Shown here: positions 23,469-31,947 of the stretch, in pieces
How the letters are laid out: each line of letters begins with the position of its first letter
How positions within the stretch are numbered: position 1 is the stretch's first letter
Source: DASPFV01 sp035620975
GTDB lineage: Bacteria; Acidobacteriota; Vicinamibacteria; Vicinamibacterales; 2-12-FULL-66-21
Length of the DNA: 46,724 nt
Direction of reading: 5' to 3'
NCBI GenBank assembly: GCA_035620975.1
Contig: DASPFV010000133.1
Coordinates: 1-46,724 of the forward strand
Position numbers and translations under genes: made by a program
The notes under the pieces: generated by a model
The model's input: only the letters and a program-made list of their open reading frames with translations
Told to the model about the DNA's origin: nothing
Databases searched by the model: none

Positions 23469-24637
23469 GCGATCCCGCGTCCTTCCTCAACGCATTCGCG
23501 CACGCGCTGGCGGTGATGACCCTCTATCCGACGGGCCACCCGTCGCGGGAGAAGGCGGTGGACGGCGCGTACCACCTGCTGGATGGGCTGCTCGACCTGC
23601 CCGTGCGTCCGACCTTCACGTTCCTCGGCGAAGAAGTGGTCTACGGCCATGATCCCCTTCGCGAGCTGAGGGACTGGCAGTGGGGGCGCCGCCTGGTGAA
23701 CGCGGGCATTCAGCGCCTGGAGTTCGAGCGCAGGATCAGCCGGGACGAGTTCGACGGCTTCCTGCAGGAGATACTCGCGCGGCTCACGCTTTCGGCCGTG
23801 GATACGAGCGACAATCGCCAGATGCGCTCACTCGGGGTTCGCTTCGGCACGGTCGGGCTCCAGGGGCTGCCGGAAGGCGATCCGGCAGAGCCGCCGGCCG
23901 TGGCCACGCTCGACTTCTCGCTCGGCGAGGAGGTCGAGACGCTGCGATGGCTTCAGCAGGAGGTCCAGTCGAGGGGCGCCGTTCCCCTCATTGAAGCGGA
24001 GGCGGTCGTCCGGTCGCTGTCGGTGGCAATGCACAGCGACCGCAGGATGCTGCTTCCGCTGCTGCAGCTGAAGGAGTTCGATCAGTACACGACGACCCAC
24101 TCCCTGAATGTCGCCGTGCTCGCGATGGCGCTTGCCGAGCAGATGGGCTGCGACGCTGCGGAGGTCCGCGCGTACGGCGTCGCCGGGCTGCTGCACGATA
24201 TCGGGAAGATCCGGATCCCGCTCGAGGTCCTGACCAAGCCGGGGAAGCTGAGCGATGACGAACGGGCGATCATCAACCGGCACCCGGTGGACGGCGCCCG
24301 GATCATCATGGAGAGCGACGAGGAGCTGGATCTGGCCGCTGTCGTGGCCTACGAGCACCACGTCATGCTGAACGGCGGCGGCTACCCGGCCATGCACTAC
24401 GGGCGTGCCTGCGCGATGGCCAGCCGCCTGGTGCACGTGTGCGACGTCTTCGACGCGTTGCGGACGAAGCGTCCGTACCGCGACGCATGGGAGCTGGAGC
24501 GGGTGCTGACGTATCTCGGCGAACGCGCGGGGACCGAGTTCGATCCCGATCTGGTCTCCGCCTTCGACCGGATGCTGCGCCAGGGCCACGCGCACATGGT
24601 GGCGCTGACCGACCACAGCGTCGCGGCGCCCGCGTGA
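23465..24637 (+). CDS. HD-GYP cyclic-di-GMP phosphodiesterase-like protein
   Basis: A 390-residue protein. Residues 1-120 are the domain shared with the upstream HEAT-repeat protein (TLYPTGHPSREKAVDGAYHLL). Residues about 195-385 form an HD-GYP domain: His212 (THSLNV), His244-Asp245 (LLHDIGKIRIP), His273 (NRHPVDGA), His298-His299 and the GYP motif in LNGGGYP at 303-308, then CDVFDALRTKRPYR. HD-GYP enzymes hydrolyse cyclic-di-GMP; the key residues are kept, so activity is plausible. It lacks receiver, PAS or membrane input domains; input may come through the shared N-terminal domain. The ATG overlaps the upstream stop (ATGA). Confidence 0.85.
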   Translation: MSDPASFLNAFAHALAVMTLYPTGHPSREKAVDGAYHLLDGLLDLPVRPTFTFLGEEVVYGHDPLRELRDWQWGRRLVNAGIQRLEFERRISRDEFDGFLQEILARLTLSAVDTSDNRQMRSLGVRFGTVGLQGLPEGDPAEPPAVATLDFSLGEEVETLRWLQQEVQSRGAVPLIEAEAVVRSLSVAMHSDRRMLLPLLQLKEFDQYTTTHSLNVAVLAMALAEQMGCDAAEVRAYGVAGLLHDIGKIRIPLEVLTKPGKLSDDERAIINRHPVDGARIIMESDEELDLAAVVAYEHHVMLNGGGYPAMHYGRACAMASRLVHVCDVFDALRTKRPYRDAWELERVLTYLGERAGTEFDPDLVSAFDRMLRQGHAHMVALTDHSVAAPA

Positions 24638-24644
24638 GGGTGTC

Positions 24645-25630
24645 TCAGGCCTTTCGCGCGAGGAGCTCGGCGAGCCGGGCGCGGTCCATGTTTCACCGCT
24701 GACGATCGCGACGATCGGACCGTCCGTCGGCACCACCCTGTCGACCGCGCCTGTGAGGACGGCTGCGGTCGTGACCGCTCCGCTCGGCTCGGCGACGACC
24801 TTGGCGTGCTCGATGATCCAGAGCACGGCCTCGGCGATGGCACCATCATCGACGGTGACGATTGCATCCACGTACCGGCGCACGTGCGCGAGCGTGAGGT
24901 CGCCGGGCCGCACCGGCAGCAGGCCGTCGGCGATGCTTTCCGTTTTCGGCAGCGTGACCGGCCGACCGGCGTCCACGGAAGCCTTCATCTTCGCGGCGCC
25001 CGACGGCTCCACGCCCACGACGACGGAGTCCGGCTTCGACTGCTTCACGGCCGCCGCGACGCCCGCCAGCAGGCCGCCGCCGCCGACGGGGGCGATGACG
25101 GCCGTCACGTCCGGGCACTGCTCGAGGATCTCGAGCCCCGCCGTGCCCTGGCCCGCGACGATCCATTCGTGGTCGAAGGGCGGCACCATCGTCAGGTGGC
25201 GGGCCGCGGCCTCCTCTTCCGCGCGCGTCCGGCGCTCGGCCGACGTGGTCCCGGCGAAGATCACTTCGGCGCCGAACGACCTCGCTCCCTCGACCTTGAT
25301 GCGTGGCGCTGTCGTGGGCATCACCACGACGGCGGGGGCACCGAGCGCCCGGGCCGCGAGCGCCATTGCCTGGCCGTGATTGCCCGACGAGTACGTGATG
25401 ACCCCGCGCGCGCGCTCGTCGGGCGTGAGCTGCGCGACCATGTTGTACGCGCCGCGAATCTTGAATGCGCCCGCAGGCTGCAGGTTCTCGCACTTCAGGA
25501 AGAGCGGCCGTCCGGCCGCCGCCGAGACGTCCACCAGCGGGGTCATCCGGGCGACCGACCTCACGCGCTCCCGCGCGGCCCGAATCGCATCCAGCGTCAC
25601 GAGGTCCTGACTGGCGGGAGTCGTCGTCAT
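24645..25630 (-). pseudogene. Threonine/serine dehydratase with a one-base frameshift near its end
   Basis: A PLP-dependent fold-type II dehydratase that would deaminate threonine or serine to a keto acid. The PLP lysine is Lys57 (GAFKIRGAYN); SSGNHGQ and VGGGGLLAG bind cofactor and phosphate. The frame is intact until about 24695, where IVAIVSG is followed by an out-of-family reading. Inserting one base there (GGT-GGA-AAC in place of GGT-GA-AAC) restores a normal end, GNMDRARLAELLARKA, with a TGA at 24645-24647. The repaired product has 328 residues. As read, the frame runs far into the convergent HD-GYP gene. Only the final 19 residues are affected, so this may be a sequencing error or a recent mutation. 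Confidence 0.8.
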
Positions 25631-25652
25631 GTGCCTCGATTGTAGTCGAGGT

Positions 25653-25687
25653 GCAGCCCGCGAGCCGGGAGCCGCGAGCCGCGATCT
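25653..25687. repeat. Heptanucleotide repeats (GCGAGCC type)
   Basis: Five seven-base units read GCAGCCC, GCGAGCC, GGGAGCC, GCGAGCC, GCGATCT. They fill the divergent gap just upstream of the -10 box of the GH42-like gene and belong to the same heptamer family as those at 28116, 31899, 33067 and 36624. Confidence 0.65.
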
Positions 25688-25690
25688 CAC

Positions 25691-25696
25691 TACAAT
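25691..25696 (+). promoter_or_regulatory. Leaderless-type -10 box (TACAAT)
   Basis: TACAAT lies eight bases before the ATG at 25705 and five before an in-frame GTG at 25702. It abuts the heptamer repeat, which occupies the place of a -35 element. Confidence 0.5.
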
Positions 25697-25704
25697 GTCC
25701 CGTG

Positions 25705-27972
25705 ATGCGGGTGTGGTCGATCGCGGCGGTAGCTGGCCTTCTGCTGTTCTCCTCGGCGCCGCTGACCCGGCAGGCCCAGCCATTCGTCCCCATCGGCGTG
25801 TGGTACGGCGGCGGTACGGCACGGGCGCCGATGCTCGCTCCCGAGCCCGCTGCCGAGCGTGACGCCTGGCGGCGAGACCTGCAGACCATCCGCTCGCTCG
25901 GCTTCAACAGCATCAGGGGCTGGGTCGACTGGGCCACCACCGAACCCGTCCGCGGCCAATACCGGTTCGAGGCGCTGGATCAGCTGCTGACGCTCGCCGG
26001 GGGCGCCGGACTGACGGTGATCGTGCAGGTGTACCCCGAGTCGGCGCCCGCGTGGCTCGCCCGTCAGTACCCGGATGCGAGCTTCGTCACGGATCGCGGC
26101 GACCGGATCGACTCGCAGGCGGCGCCTGGCTATTGTCTCGATCATCCGGGGGTCCGTCAGGACGTCGCGGCCTTCATCAAGGCCGTGACCGCACGCGCGG
26201 CGGCTCACGCTTCCTTCTACGGCCTCGACGTCTGGAGCGAGCCCCACATCGTCAGCCGGGTCTGGTTCCACGAGCCCGTCGAGTTCTGCTTCTGCCCGCA
26301 CACGCAACGCCGATTCCGCGAGTGGCTCTCGAAGAAGTACGGCACGGTCTCCAGCCTGAATCGCGCGTGGTACAGAACGTTCGCGTCGTGGGAGGAGGTC
26401 GAGGCGCCGCGGTACGGAACCGACCTCTCCCACTCGGATTTCATCGACTGGAAGACGTTCGTGGCCGTCAAGCTGCAGGAGGATCTGAAGCTGAAGGCGG
26501 ACGCGTCGTCGGGCCGCGGCGCGCGGCCCGTCGGCAGCCATGCCGATGCTCCGGCCGTCCTCCTCAGCCCGCTCTCGGGGTTCGGGAATCCGGACGACTG
26601 GCTGATGGCACGAGTGGTCGATCATTACGGCGCTTCGATCTATCCGCGGGACGCTGCGGCGCCGGCGCCGTGGTCACCGGTCAGGCTGGCGGCGGCCCTC
26701 GACGGGATTCGATCGGCGACGGCGGGTCGGGGCTGGTGGGCTGGCGAGCTGCAGGCGGGGCAGGGAGCCATGGCCGGACGTGTCACTGCGCCCGTCACCG
26801 CCGCAGACCTGCGCCTCTGGGGCTGGGCGGCACTGTCGCGCGGCGCGCGTGCAATCAGCTACCACGCCTGGTACCCGAGGAGCTCAGGATATGCATCGAA
26901 CGGCTACGGGATGATCGAGCTCGACGGGACCCTCACCGACCGCGCCCGAGCGGCAGGCGAGTTCGCCGGCATCGTGTCCCGGAACCCTGCGCTCTTCGCG
27001 CCGCTCCGTCCCCGTGCCTCGCAGGTTGCCGTGGTGTACAGCCGCCTCGCATATATGGCTGGTGGCTCCAGGGTCGGGCCGGACACGACCGTCCGCGATT
27101 CGATGCTCGGGTTCTATCGCGCGATGTTCGAGCGCAACATTCAGGTCGACTTCCTCCACGCGGATGACGTGATCGATGGACGGGCCGGCGCGTACAAGGC
27201 GGTATTCCTCGCATACCCGCTCATGCTGTCGGAGCCCGCGGCTCAGGCGCTCGCTGCCTACGTGCGCGGCGGGGGCACCCTCATCAGCGAGGCGCGCCCG
27301 GCGTGGAACGACCAGCGGGGCCACGCGAACGCCAGGATCCCGGGCTTCGGACTCGACGAGGTGTTCGGGGCGCGCGAGAAGACGCTGTGGCCCGCCGACC
27401 GCGTCACGATGGTCGTCGAGCCGTCCGCCGACGGCGCGCTGGCCGGGCTTGCCGGCCGGACGGTCGCCGGGCACCAGTTCGCCGAGTACCTCGAGATCAC
27501 GGGCCAGGGCACGCGGGTGCTGGCCCGCTTTCCCGGCGAAGACGGGGCCCCTGGCGATCCGGCCGTCGTCGAGTCGGTGCACGGCAGCGGGCGCGCCATC
27601 CTGGTCGGCAGCTTTCCGGCGGCGGCGTTCGAGGCGGACCCGGAGCAGGCCCGCGCCAGCGGCGACCTGCTGGTCGCGCTCGCGGCAGGCGCCGGCGTGG
27701 GGCCCGAGGTCCGCCTCGATGCCGGTGCGGGCGTTGTCGAGACCCGTTTCCTCGAATCGGAGGACGCGATCGTGCTGATCGGGATCAACCACGCCGACAC
27801 GGCGCAGACGGTGACGATGGCGTTCGGGCCCGACGTGCCGGAGGCCATCTGGCAGAACATGGAGACGGGCGGGGCGGTGAACTTCGTGGCCGGTCCGGAC
27901 GGGCCGACCTACACGTATGCATTCCGCCCGCGCGACGTGGTCGTGCTGATGATCAAGAAGGCGCTCCGATGA
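25705..27972 (+). CDS. Exported GH42-like beta-galactosidase/glycoside hydrolase
   Basis: A 755-residue enzyme with a signal peptide (SIAAVAGLLLFSSAPLTRQA). The (beta/alpha)8 barrel occupies about 30-430: Glu179 (DVWSEPH) is the likely acid/base and Glu348 (WWAGELQAGQG) the likely nucleophile, in positions matching GH42, although the usual Asn before the acid/base Glu is Ser. CFCPHTQRRFREWL also fits the GH42 pattern. The middle third resembles the trimerisation domain (AVFLAYPLMLSEPAAQALAAYVRGGGTLISEARPAW), and the end is a small beta domain. It probably cleaves beta-galactosides or related sugars outside the cytoplasm. The start is set by the signal peptide and TACAAT upstream. Confidence 0.8.
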   Translation: MRVWSIAAVAGLLLFSSAPLTRQAQPFVPIGVWYGGGTARAPMLAPEPAAERDAWRRDLQTIRSLGFNSIRGWVDWATTEPVRGQYRFEALDQLLTLAGGAGLTVIVQVYPESAPAWLARQYPDASFVTDRGDRIDSQAAPGYCLDHPGVRQDVAAFIKAVTARAAAHASFYGLDVWSEPHIVSRVWFHEPVEFCFCPHTQRRFREWLSKKYGTVSSLNRAWYRTFASWEEVEAPRYGTDLSHSDFIDWKTFVAVKLQEDLKLKADASSGRGARPVGSHADAPAVLLSPLSGFGNPDDWLMARVVDHYGASIYPRDAAAPAPWSPVRLAAALDGIRSATAGRGWWAGELQAGQGAMAGRVTAPVTAADLRLWGWAALSRGARAISYHAWYPRSSGYASNGYGMIELDGTLTDRARAAGEFAGIVSRNPALFAPLRPRASQVAVVYSRLAYMAGGSRVGPDTTVRDSMLGFYRAMFERNIQVDFLHADDVIDGRAGAYKAVFLAYPLMLSEPAAQALAAYVRGGGTLISEARPAWNDQRGHANARIPGFGLDEVFGAREKTLWPADRVTMVVEPSADGALAGLAGRTVAGHQFAEYLEITGQGTRVLARFPGEDGAPGDPAVVESVHGSGRAILVGSFPAAAFEADPEQARASGDLLVALAAGAGVGPEVRLDAGAGVVETRFLESEDAIVLIGINHADTAQTVTMAFGPDVPEAIWQNMETGGAVNFVAGPDGPTYTYAFRPRDVVVLMIKKALR

Positions 27973-28115
27973 GGGTGGGGGCATCGCGCATCGCGGAGGC
28001 GCACGGAGTTGGCGGGGACGCGGATGGTCACGGGACGCGGACTTGTCCGAGCGTGTGGACTGCCTCGTGCGTCCGGCGTCCGGGATGCGACCCTGATCCC
28101 GGCCGCGAAAATGCC

Positions 28116-28143
28116 GAGAGCTGACGGCTGAGAGCTGAGAGCT
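28116..28143. repeat. Heptanucleotide repeats (GAGAGCT type)
   Basis: Four consecutive seven-base units, GAGAGCT, GACGGCT, GAGAGCT, GAGAGCT, lie directly before the Nudix start; the TTG start shares the last base. The rest of the 170-base gap (27973-28115) holds no gene or clear promoter. Confidence 0.65.
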
Positions 28144-28568
28144 TGCGAGCCAACCAATCGGAACCGCGCCAGGCGGCCGTGATCCCGGTGCGCCGGCTGA
28201 AGCAGCAGCTCGAGGTCTGCCTCATCCGCCGCAAGGGGCGGGACTCGTGGGGCATCCCCAAGGGCTTCATCGACCCCGGCGAGACGAGCGAGGAAACCGC
28301 GCTGAAGGAGGCGCACGAGGAGGCGGGGCTCGAGGGCTGCATCGCGGGCGCCAGCGTCGGCACCTACACGTACGAGAAATGGGGTGCCGAGTTCGTCGTG
28401 GTTGTCTATGTGCTCGAGGTGCAGGAGGAGCTGTCGAAGTGGCAGGAGATGAGCGTCCGCGAGCGGCGGTGGTGCTCGCGGCAGGCTGCCGCGCTGCTGC
28501 TCGCGGATCATCCGGTTGAGCCGTTGTTCGATCGCGCGCTGAGCGAATTCCTGCGGCGGCGCGTGTGA
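28143..28568 (+). CDS. Nudix hydrolase (DIPP-like)
   Basis: A 141-residue Nudix protein. The Nudix box runs at residues 41-63 (GFIDPGETSEETALKEAHEE then AGL), with the usual Arg before the catalytic Glu replaced by Lys. The WGIPKGFIDPGE layout resembles diphosphoinositol-polyphosphate or diadenosine-polyphosphate hydrolases rather than MutT. It cleaves a nucleoside diphosphate linked to some other group; the substrate is unknown. The chosen start is a TTG inside the repeat edge; a GTG near 28182 would trim 13 residues. It is convergent with the DinB-like gene. Confidence 0.82.
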   Translation: MRANQSEPRQAAVIPVRRLKQQLEVCLIRRKGRDSWGIPKGFIDPGETSEETALKEAHEEAGLEGCIAGASVGTYTYEKWGAEFVVVVYVLEVQEELSKWQEMSVRERRWCSRQAAALLLADHPVEPLFDRALSEFLRRRV

Positions 28569-28595
28569 CGGGATCGGCGAGCGCCGGCGATCCGC

Positions 28596-29090
28596 CTATT
28601 TCAGGGCCAGGCTGTAGAAGAGGTCGTGGTCTCCTGGCGGCGCGAGTCCGGCCTGGCGCACGGCCAGAGCAACCTGCGCCCAGTGGCGAATCTCGTGCAG
28701 CAGGATGTGGAAGAGCAGCTTGCGCGGGGTCATCGGCCACTGCCGGTCGCGTACCTCGAAGGTCCGCAGCTGATCGGCTTCCCCCTCGGCGAGTACTGAC
28801 ACGAATTGTTCCAGCTCGCGCCGGACCGAGGCGCCGTAATCGAAGAGCGGCGGCGCGTTGCTGCCGGTCAGTCCGGTCGAATCCGAGAGCGCCTCGCCGG
28901 TGAGGCGCTGGAGGTGGCGGCGCTCCACCAGGAAGATGTGATCGATCAGTCCGCCTACGGTCGGGAATCGCTCACCGGGCTGGAGCTGCAGCCCCGGTGC
29001 CTCGGGGTGTGCCGCGAACCACTGACGCCATTTGAGACGCTCGTCGTTCGTGTAGCGCAGCAGCTCCTCGAATGTCAGGTCCAGCGGCAT
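28596..29090 (-). CDS. DinB/YfiT-like four-helix metalloprotein
   Basis: A 164-residue protein of the DinB superfamily, which forms a four-helix bundle binding a divalent metal through three His. Here these are His51 (LIDHIFLVERRH) and two from HILLHEIRHWAQVAL (His128, His132 or His136). Many members are thiol-transferases or small-molecule hydrolases; the role here is unknown. The ATG at 29090 is chosen because TAGACT lies nine bases upstream; a GTG at 29096 is the alternative. It is divergent from the aminotransferase. Confidence 0.8.
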   Translation of the reverse strand: MPLDLTFEELLRYTNDERLKWRQWFAAHPEAPGLQLQPGERFPTVGGLIDHIFLVERRHLQRLTGEALSDSTGLTGSNAPPLFDYGASVRRELEQFVSVLAEGEADQLRTFEVRDRQWPMTPRKLLFHILLHEIRHWAQVALAVRQAGLAPPGDHDLFYSLALK

Positions 29091-29099
29091 GCGCACAAT

Positions 29100-29105
29100 A
29101 GTCTA
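29100..29105 (-). promoter_or_regulatory. Short-leader -10 box (TAGACT) for the DinB-like gene
   Basis: Minus-strand TAGACT ends nine bases before the ATG at 29090. It lies in the divergent region shared with the aminotransferase. Confidence 0.4.
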
Positions 29106-29145
29106 CGTCCGATTGATGCGTGCAGAGTACGATCGGCCGGACGGC

Positions 29146-30309
29146 ATGTTCTCCTCGCGCGTTCCGAGCGACCTTCGCATCAACCGGGTCACCGAGGCCA
29201 TCGAGCGGTTTCGCGCGAGCGGGCGACGGCTGCTCGACCTGACGATCACGAATCCGACGCGCGCCGGGTTCCACTACGAGCCGGACCTGCTGTCGGGTTT
29301 CGCATCCTCAGCGGGGCTGACGTATTCCCCGTCGCCGCTCGGGCAGCGGGAGGCCCGGGAGGCCGTTTCGGCCGACTTCGCGCGCCGGGGCGTCACGGTG
29401 CAGGCCAATCGCGTCGTGCTCACCGCGAGCACCAGCGAGGCCTATTCCATGCTCTTCAAGCTTCTGTGCGAACCGGCCGGGGACGCCGTGCTGGTCCCGG
29501 TGCCGAGCTACCCGCTGTTCGACCATCTTGCACGGCTCGACGGGATCCGTCCGGTCCCCTATCGCCTGGAGTATCACTGCCGGTGGACGCTCGATCCCGT
29601 TTCGCTCGAAGAGGCGTCCGCGAGCCGGTTCCGGGCCGTCGTTGCGGTCACGCCCAACAACCCGACGGGCTCCTGCTGCTCTGCTGACGAGCTGGCGCTG
29701 CTCGCGGGCACCGCCGCGGCCCACGATGCCGCGCTGGTGCTCGACGAGGTGTTTGCAGATTACCCCCTGACCTCCGGGCCCGTGCTCGGGCCGTCGGTGC
29801 CGGGCGATGTCCTGTCGTTCCGGCTGGGTGGCTTGTCGAAGACGATCGGGCTGCCTCAGGTCAAGCTGGCCTGGATCGGGGTCGCAGGCCCCGAACGGCT
29901 CGCCAGCGAGGCGATGGCGCGCCTCGAGCTCATTGGCGACACGTACCTGTCGGTCTCGACGCCAGTACAGCTCGCCGCCGGCGATCTGCTCCGGACGGCC
30001 GCCCCTCTCCGCTCCGCCATCCTCGCGCGCGTGCGCGCCAACTACGATTGTCTCCAGGCACTCGCCTTGCGTCACTCGTCAGTGAGCGTGCTGCGCGCCG
30101 ACGCGGGGTGGTCCGCCGTACTGCAGGTTTCCGCGCGGCAGCCCGAGGAGGATCTCGTGCTGGAGCTGATCGAGCAGGACGGCGTGCTCGTGCATCCGGG
30201 CTATTTCTTCGACTTCGCGCACGAGGCGTTCGTCGTGATCAGCCTGCTGCCGGAGGTTGAGACGTTCACCGCCGGCGTGAGCCGGCTCCTGGAGCGCGTC
30301 GATGCGTGA
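29146..30309 (+). CDS. Class I/II pyridoxal-phosphate aminotransferase
   Basis: A 387-residue aminotransferase. Fold-type I motifs are in order: LTITNPTRAGF, VVLTASTSEAYSMLFK (phosphate cup), TPNNPTG with Asn172, VLDEVFADYPL, and the Schiff-base lysine Lys232 in LGGLSKTIGLPQVK. It moves an amino group between an amino acid and a keto acid; specificity cannot be read here. The ATG at 29146 is chosen because MFSSRVPSDL is the usual N-terminus in this group. Further in-frame starts at 29089 and 29116 exist. Its stop overlaps the malQ start by eight bases, which suggests co-expression. Confidence 0.85.
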   Translation: MFSSRVPSDLRINRVTEAIERFRASGRRLLDLTITNPTRAGFHYEPDLLSGFASSAGLTYSPSPLGQREAREAVSADFARRGVTVQANRVVLTASTSEAYSMLFKLLCEPAGDAVLVPVPSYPLFDHLARLDGIRPVPYRLEYHCRWTLDPVSLEEASASRFRAVVAVTPNNPTGSCCSADELALLAGTAAAHDAALVLDEVFADYPLTSGPVLGPSVPGDVLSFRLGGLSKTIGLPQVKLAWIGVAGPERLASEAMARLELIGDTYLSVSTPVQLAAGDLLRTAAPLRSAILARVRANYDCLQALALRHSSVSVLRADAGWSAVLQVSARQPEEDLVLELIEQDGVLVHPGYFFDFAHEAFVVISLLPEVETFTAGVSRLLERVDA

Positions 30310-31864
30310 AGGGTCCGGCGCACGGCTGCGCGGCCGTCCCGCCGGTGCGCTGGTCCCGCTCTTCAGCGTGCCGTCGCACCGGAGCTGGGGGATTGGCGAG
30401 ATCCCGGATCTCGTGCCGCTCGGCCGCTGGCTCCAGTCGGCCGCCATGGGTTTCGTGCAGCTGCTGCCCGTCAACGAGATGCAGGAGGGCCAGAGCTCCC
30501 CGTATTCAGCCCTGAGCGCCATGGCTATCGATCCCATCTTCATCTCGTTGTCATCTCTGCCCGGGCCGGCCGTCGAGCCCGCGCCCGGCGAGCGGGCCCT
30601 CCTGCAGGAGGCGCGCGAGGCGCCCGCAATCCGCTACGGGGCGGTCCGGGCCGCCAAAGGGGCGGGTCTGCGGCGGGCATTCGCATCGTACGATCGGGGC
30701 GAGTGGCACGGGGGATCGCCGGACCATCACTCCCTGCGCCAGTTCTGCGAGGAACAGGCGTGGTGGCTAGACGACTACGTGCTGTTCCGCGCGCTCCACG
30801 AGCACTACCATCGCCGGCACTGGCAGGAGTGGGATCCCCCATTGCGAGATCGCGAGCCCGCGGCACTTCGGGAGGCCCGCGAGCGCTTCGCACGTTCGAT
30901 ACGCTATTACGAGTGGCTCCAGTGGCTGGCCCACGAACAGTGGCAGCGGATGCGCCGCGAGGCGCCTGTGGCAATCCTGGGCGATTTCCCGTTCATGGTG
31001 AGCGGGCACAGCGCGGACGTGTGGTCGCGCCAGGACGAGTTCCGGATCGACGTGTCGGTCGGCGTGCCCCCGGATGCGTTCTCCGAAACGGGACAGGACT
31101 GGGGTCTGCCGCTCTATCGGTGGGACGTCATCTCGGCCCGCGGCGACGAGTGGCTGCGGCTGCGCGCGCGGCGCTGCGCCGACCTGTACGACGGCTTCCG
31201 CATCGACCACCTCGTCGGCTTCTATCGGACCTTCTTCCGGACGGCCGAGGGTGAGCAGTTCTTCGATCCCCCTGATCAACCGGCGCAGCAGGCGCAGGGG
31301 GAGCGGCTGCTCCGGGTCTTCGCCGAGCCCGGTGCGCGGCTCATTGCCGAAGATCTCGGCGTGGTCCCGGATTTCGTCCGTGCGTCGATTGGAGAGCTCG
31401 GGATCCCGGGGCTGAAGGTATTCCGCTGGGAGCGCGAGTGGGATCTCGACGGCCACCCGTTCCGCAATCCGGCGGAGTATCCCGCCGTCTCGGTGGCCGT
31501 CAGCAGCACGCACGATACCGAGTCGCTGGCCGACTGGTGGGACGGCGCGGACGCGGACGAACGCGAGGCGGCGCTCGACGTTCCCGGCCTCCGCGGGCGC
31601 CCGTTCACGCCTGCCTCGGCATACTCGCCCGAGGTGCGCGACGCGCTGCTCGACGTGCTGTACGCGGCGCGCTCCGGGCTGCTGATCCTGCCGCTGCAGG
31701 ACATCTTCGGATGGCGCGATCGAATCAACACGCCCGCGCTCGTCAGCGACGAGAACTGGACCTGGCGCCTGCCCTGGGCCGTCGAGGATCTTTCGGAGGT
31801 GCCTGACGCGCTCGAACGCGCCCGCTTCCTCCGCGGCCTCGCTGCGAAGCACGATCGCCTCTGA
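30302..31864 (+). CDS. malQ: 4-alpha-glucanotransferase (GH77)
   Basis: A 520-residue GH77 enzyme that transfers alpha-1,4-glucan segments between maltodextrins in the cytoplasm. Catalytic residues are visible: nucleophile Asp302 (GFRIDHLVGF), acid/base Glu350 (IAEDLG) and Asp405 (STHDTES). Other family marks are SWGIGEIPDL, QLLPVNE with SSPYSA, and GDFPFMVSGHSADVW. The length is typical of compact bacterial forms. It overlaps the end of the aminotransferase gene. Together with the debranching enzyme at 44703 it supports glycogen or maltodextrin turnover. Confidence 0.92.
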   Translation: MREGSGARLRGRPAGALVPLFSVPSHRSWGIGEIPDLVPLGRWLQSAAMGFVQLLPVNEMQEGQSSPYSALSAMAIDPIFISLSSLPGPAVEPAPGERALLQEAREAPAIRYGAVRAAKGAGLRRAFASYDRGEWHGGSPDHHSLRQFCEEQAWWLDDYVLFRALHEHYHRRHWQEWDPPLRDREPAALREARERFARSIRYYEWLQWLAHEQWQRMRREAPVAILGDFPFMVSGHSADVWSRQDEFRIDVSVGVPPDAFSETGQDWGLPLYRWDVISARGDEWLRLRARRCADLYDGFRIDHLVGFYRTFFRTAEGEQFFDPPDQPAQQAQGERLLRVFAEPGARLIAEDLGVVPDFVRASIGELGIPGLKVFRWEREWDLDGHPFRNPAEYPAVSVAVSSTHDTESLADWWDGADADEREAALDVPGLRGRPFTPASAYSPEVRDALLDVLYAARSGLLILPLQDIFGWRDRINTPALVSDENWTWRLPWAVEDLSEVPDALERARFLRGLAAKHDRL

Positions 31865-31898
31865 TTTCCGGGGCGCCGCGCGGCGCCGCGTGCGGCTC

Positions 31899-31925
31899 GA
31901 GAGCTGGAAGCCGGAGCTGGAAGCT
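31899..31925. repeat. Heptanucleotide repeats (GGAAGCT type)
   Basis: GAGAGCT, GGAAGCC, GGAGCT and GGAAGCT follow each other just before the AT-rich promoter of the next gene. One unit has lost a base. Confidence 0.5.
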
Positions 31926-31935
31926 CATTTGATAC

Positions 31936-31941
31936 GATAAT
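31936..31941 (+). promoter_or_regulatory. Leaderless-type -10 box (GATAAT)
   Basis: GATAAT ends six bases before the ATG at 31948; an overlapping TACGAT (31933-31938) ends nine bases before it. Either gives a leaderless or near-leaderless message for the long co-directional run that follows. Confidence 0.45.
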
Positions 31942-31947
31942 TCCGCC

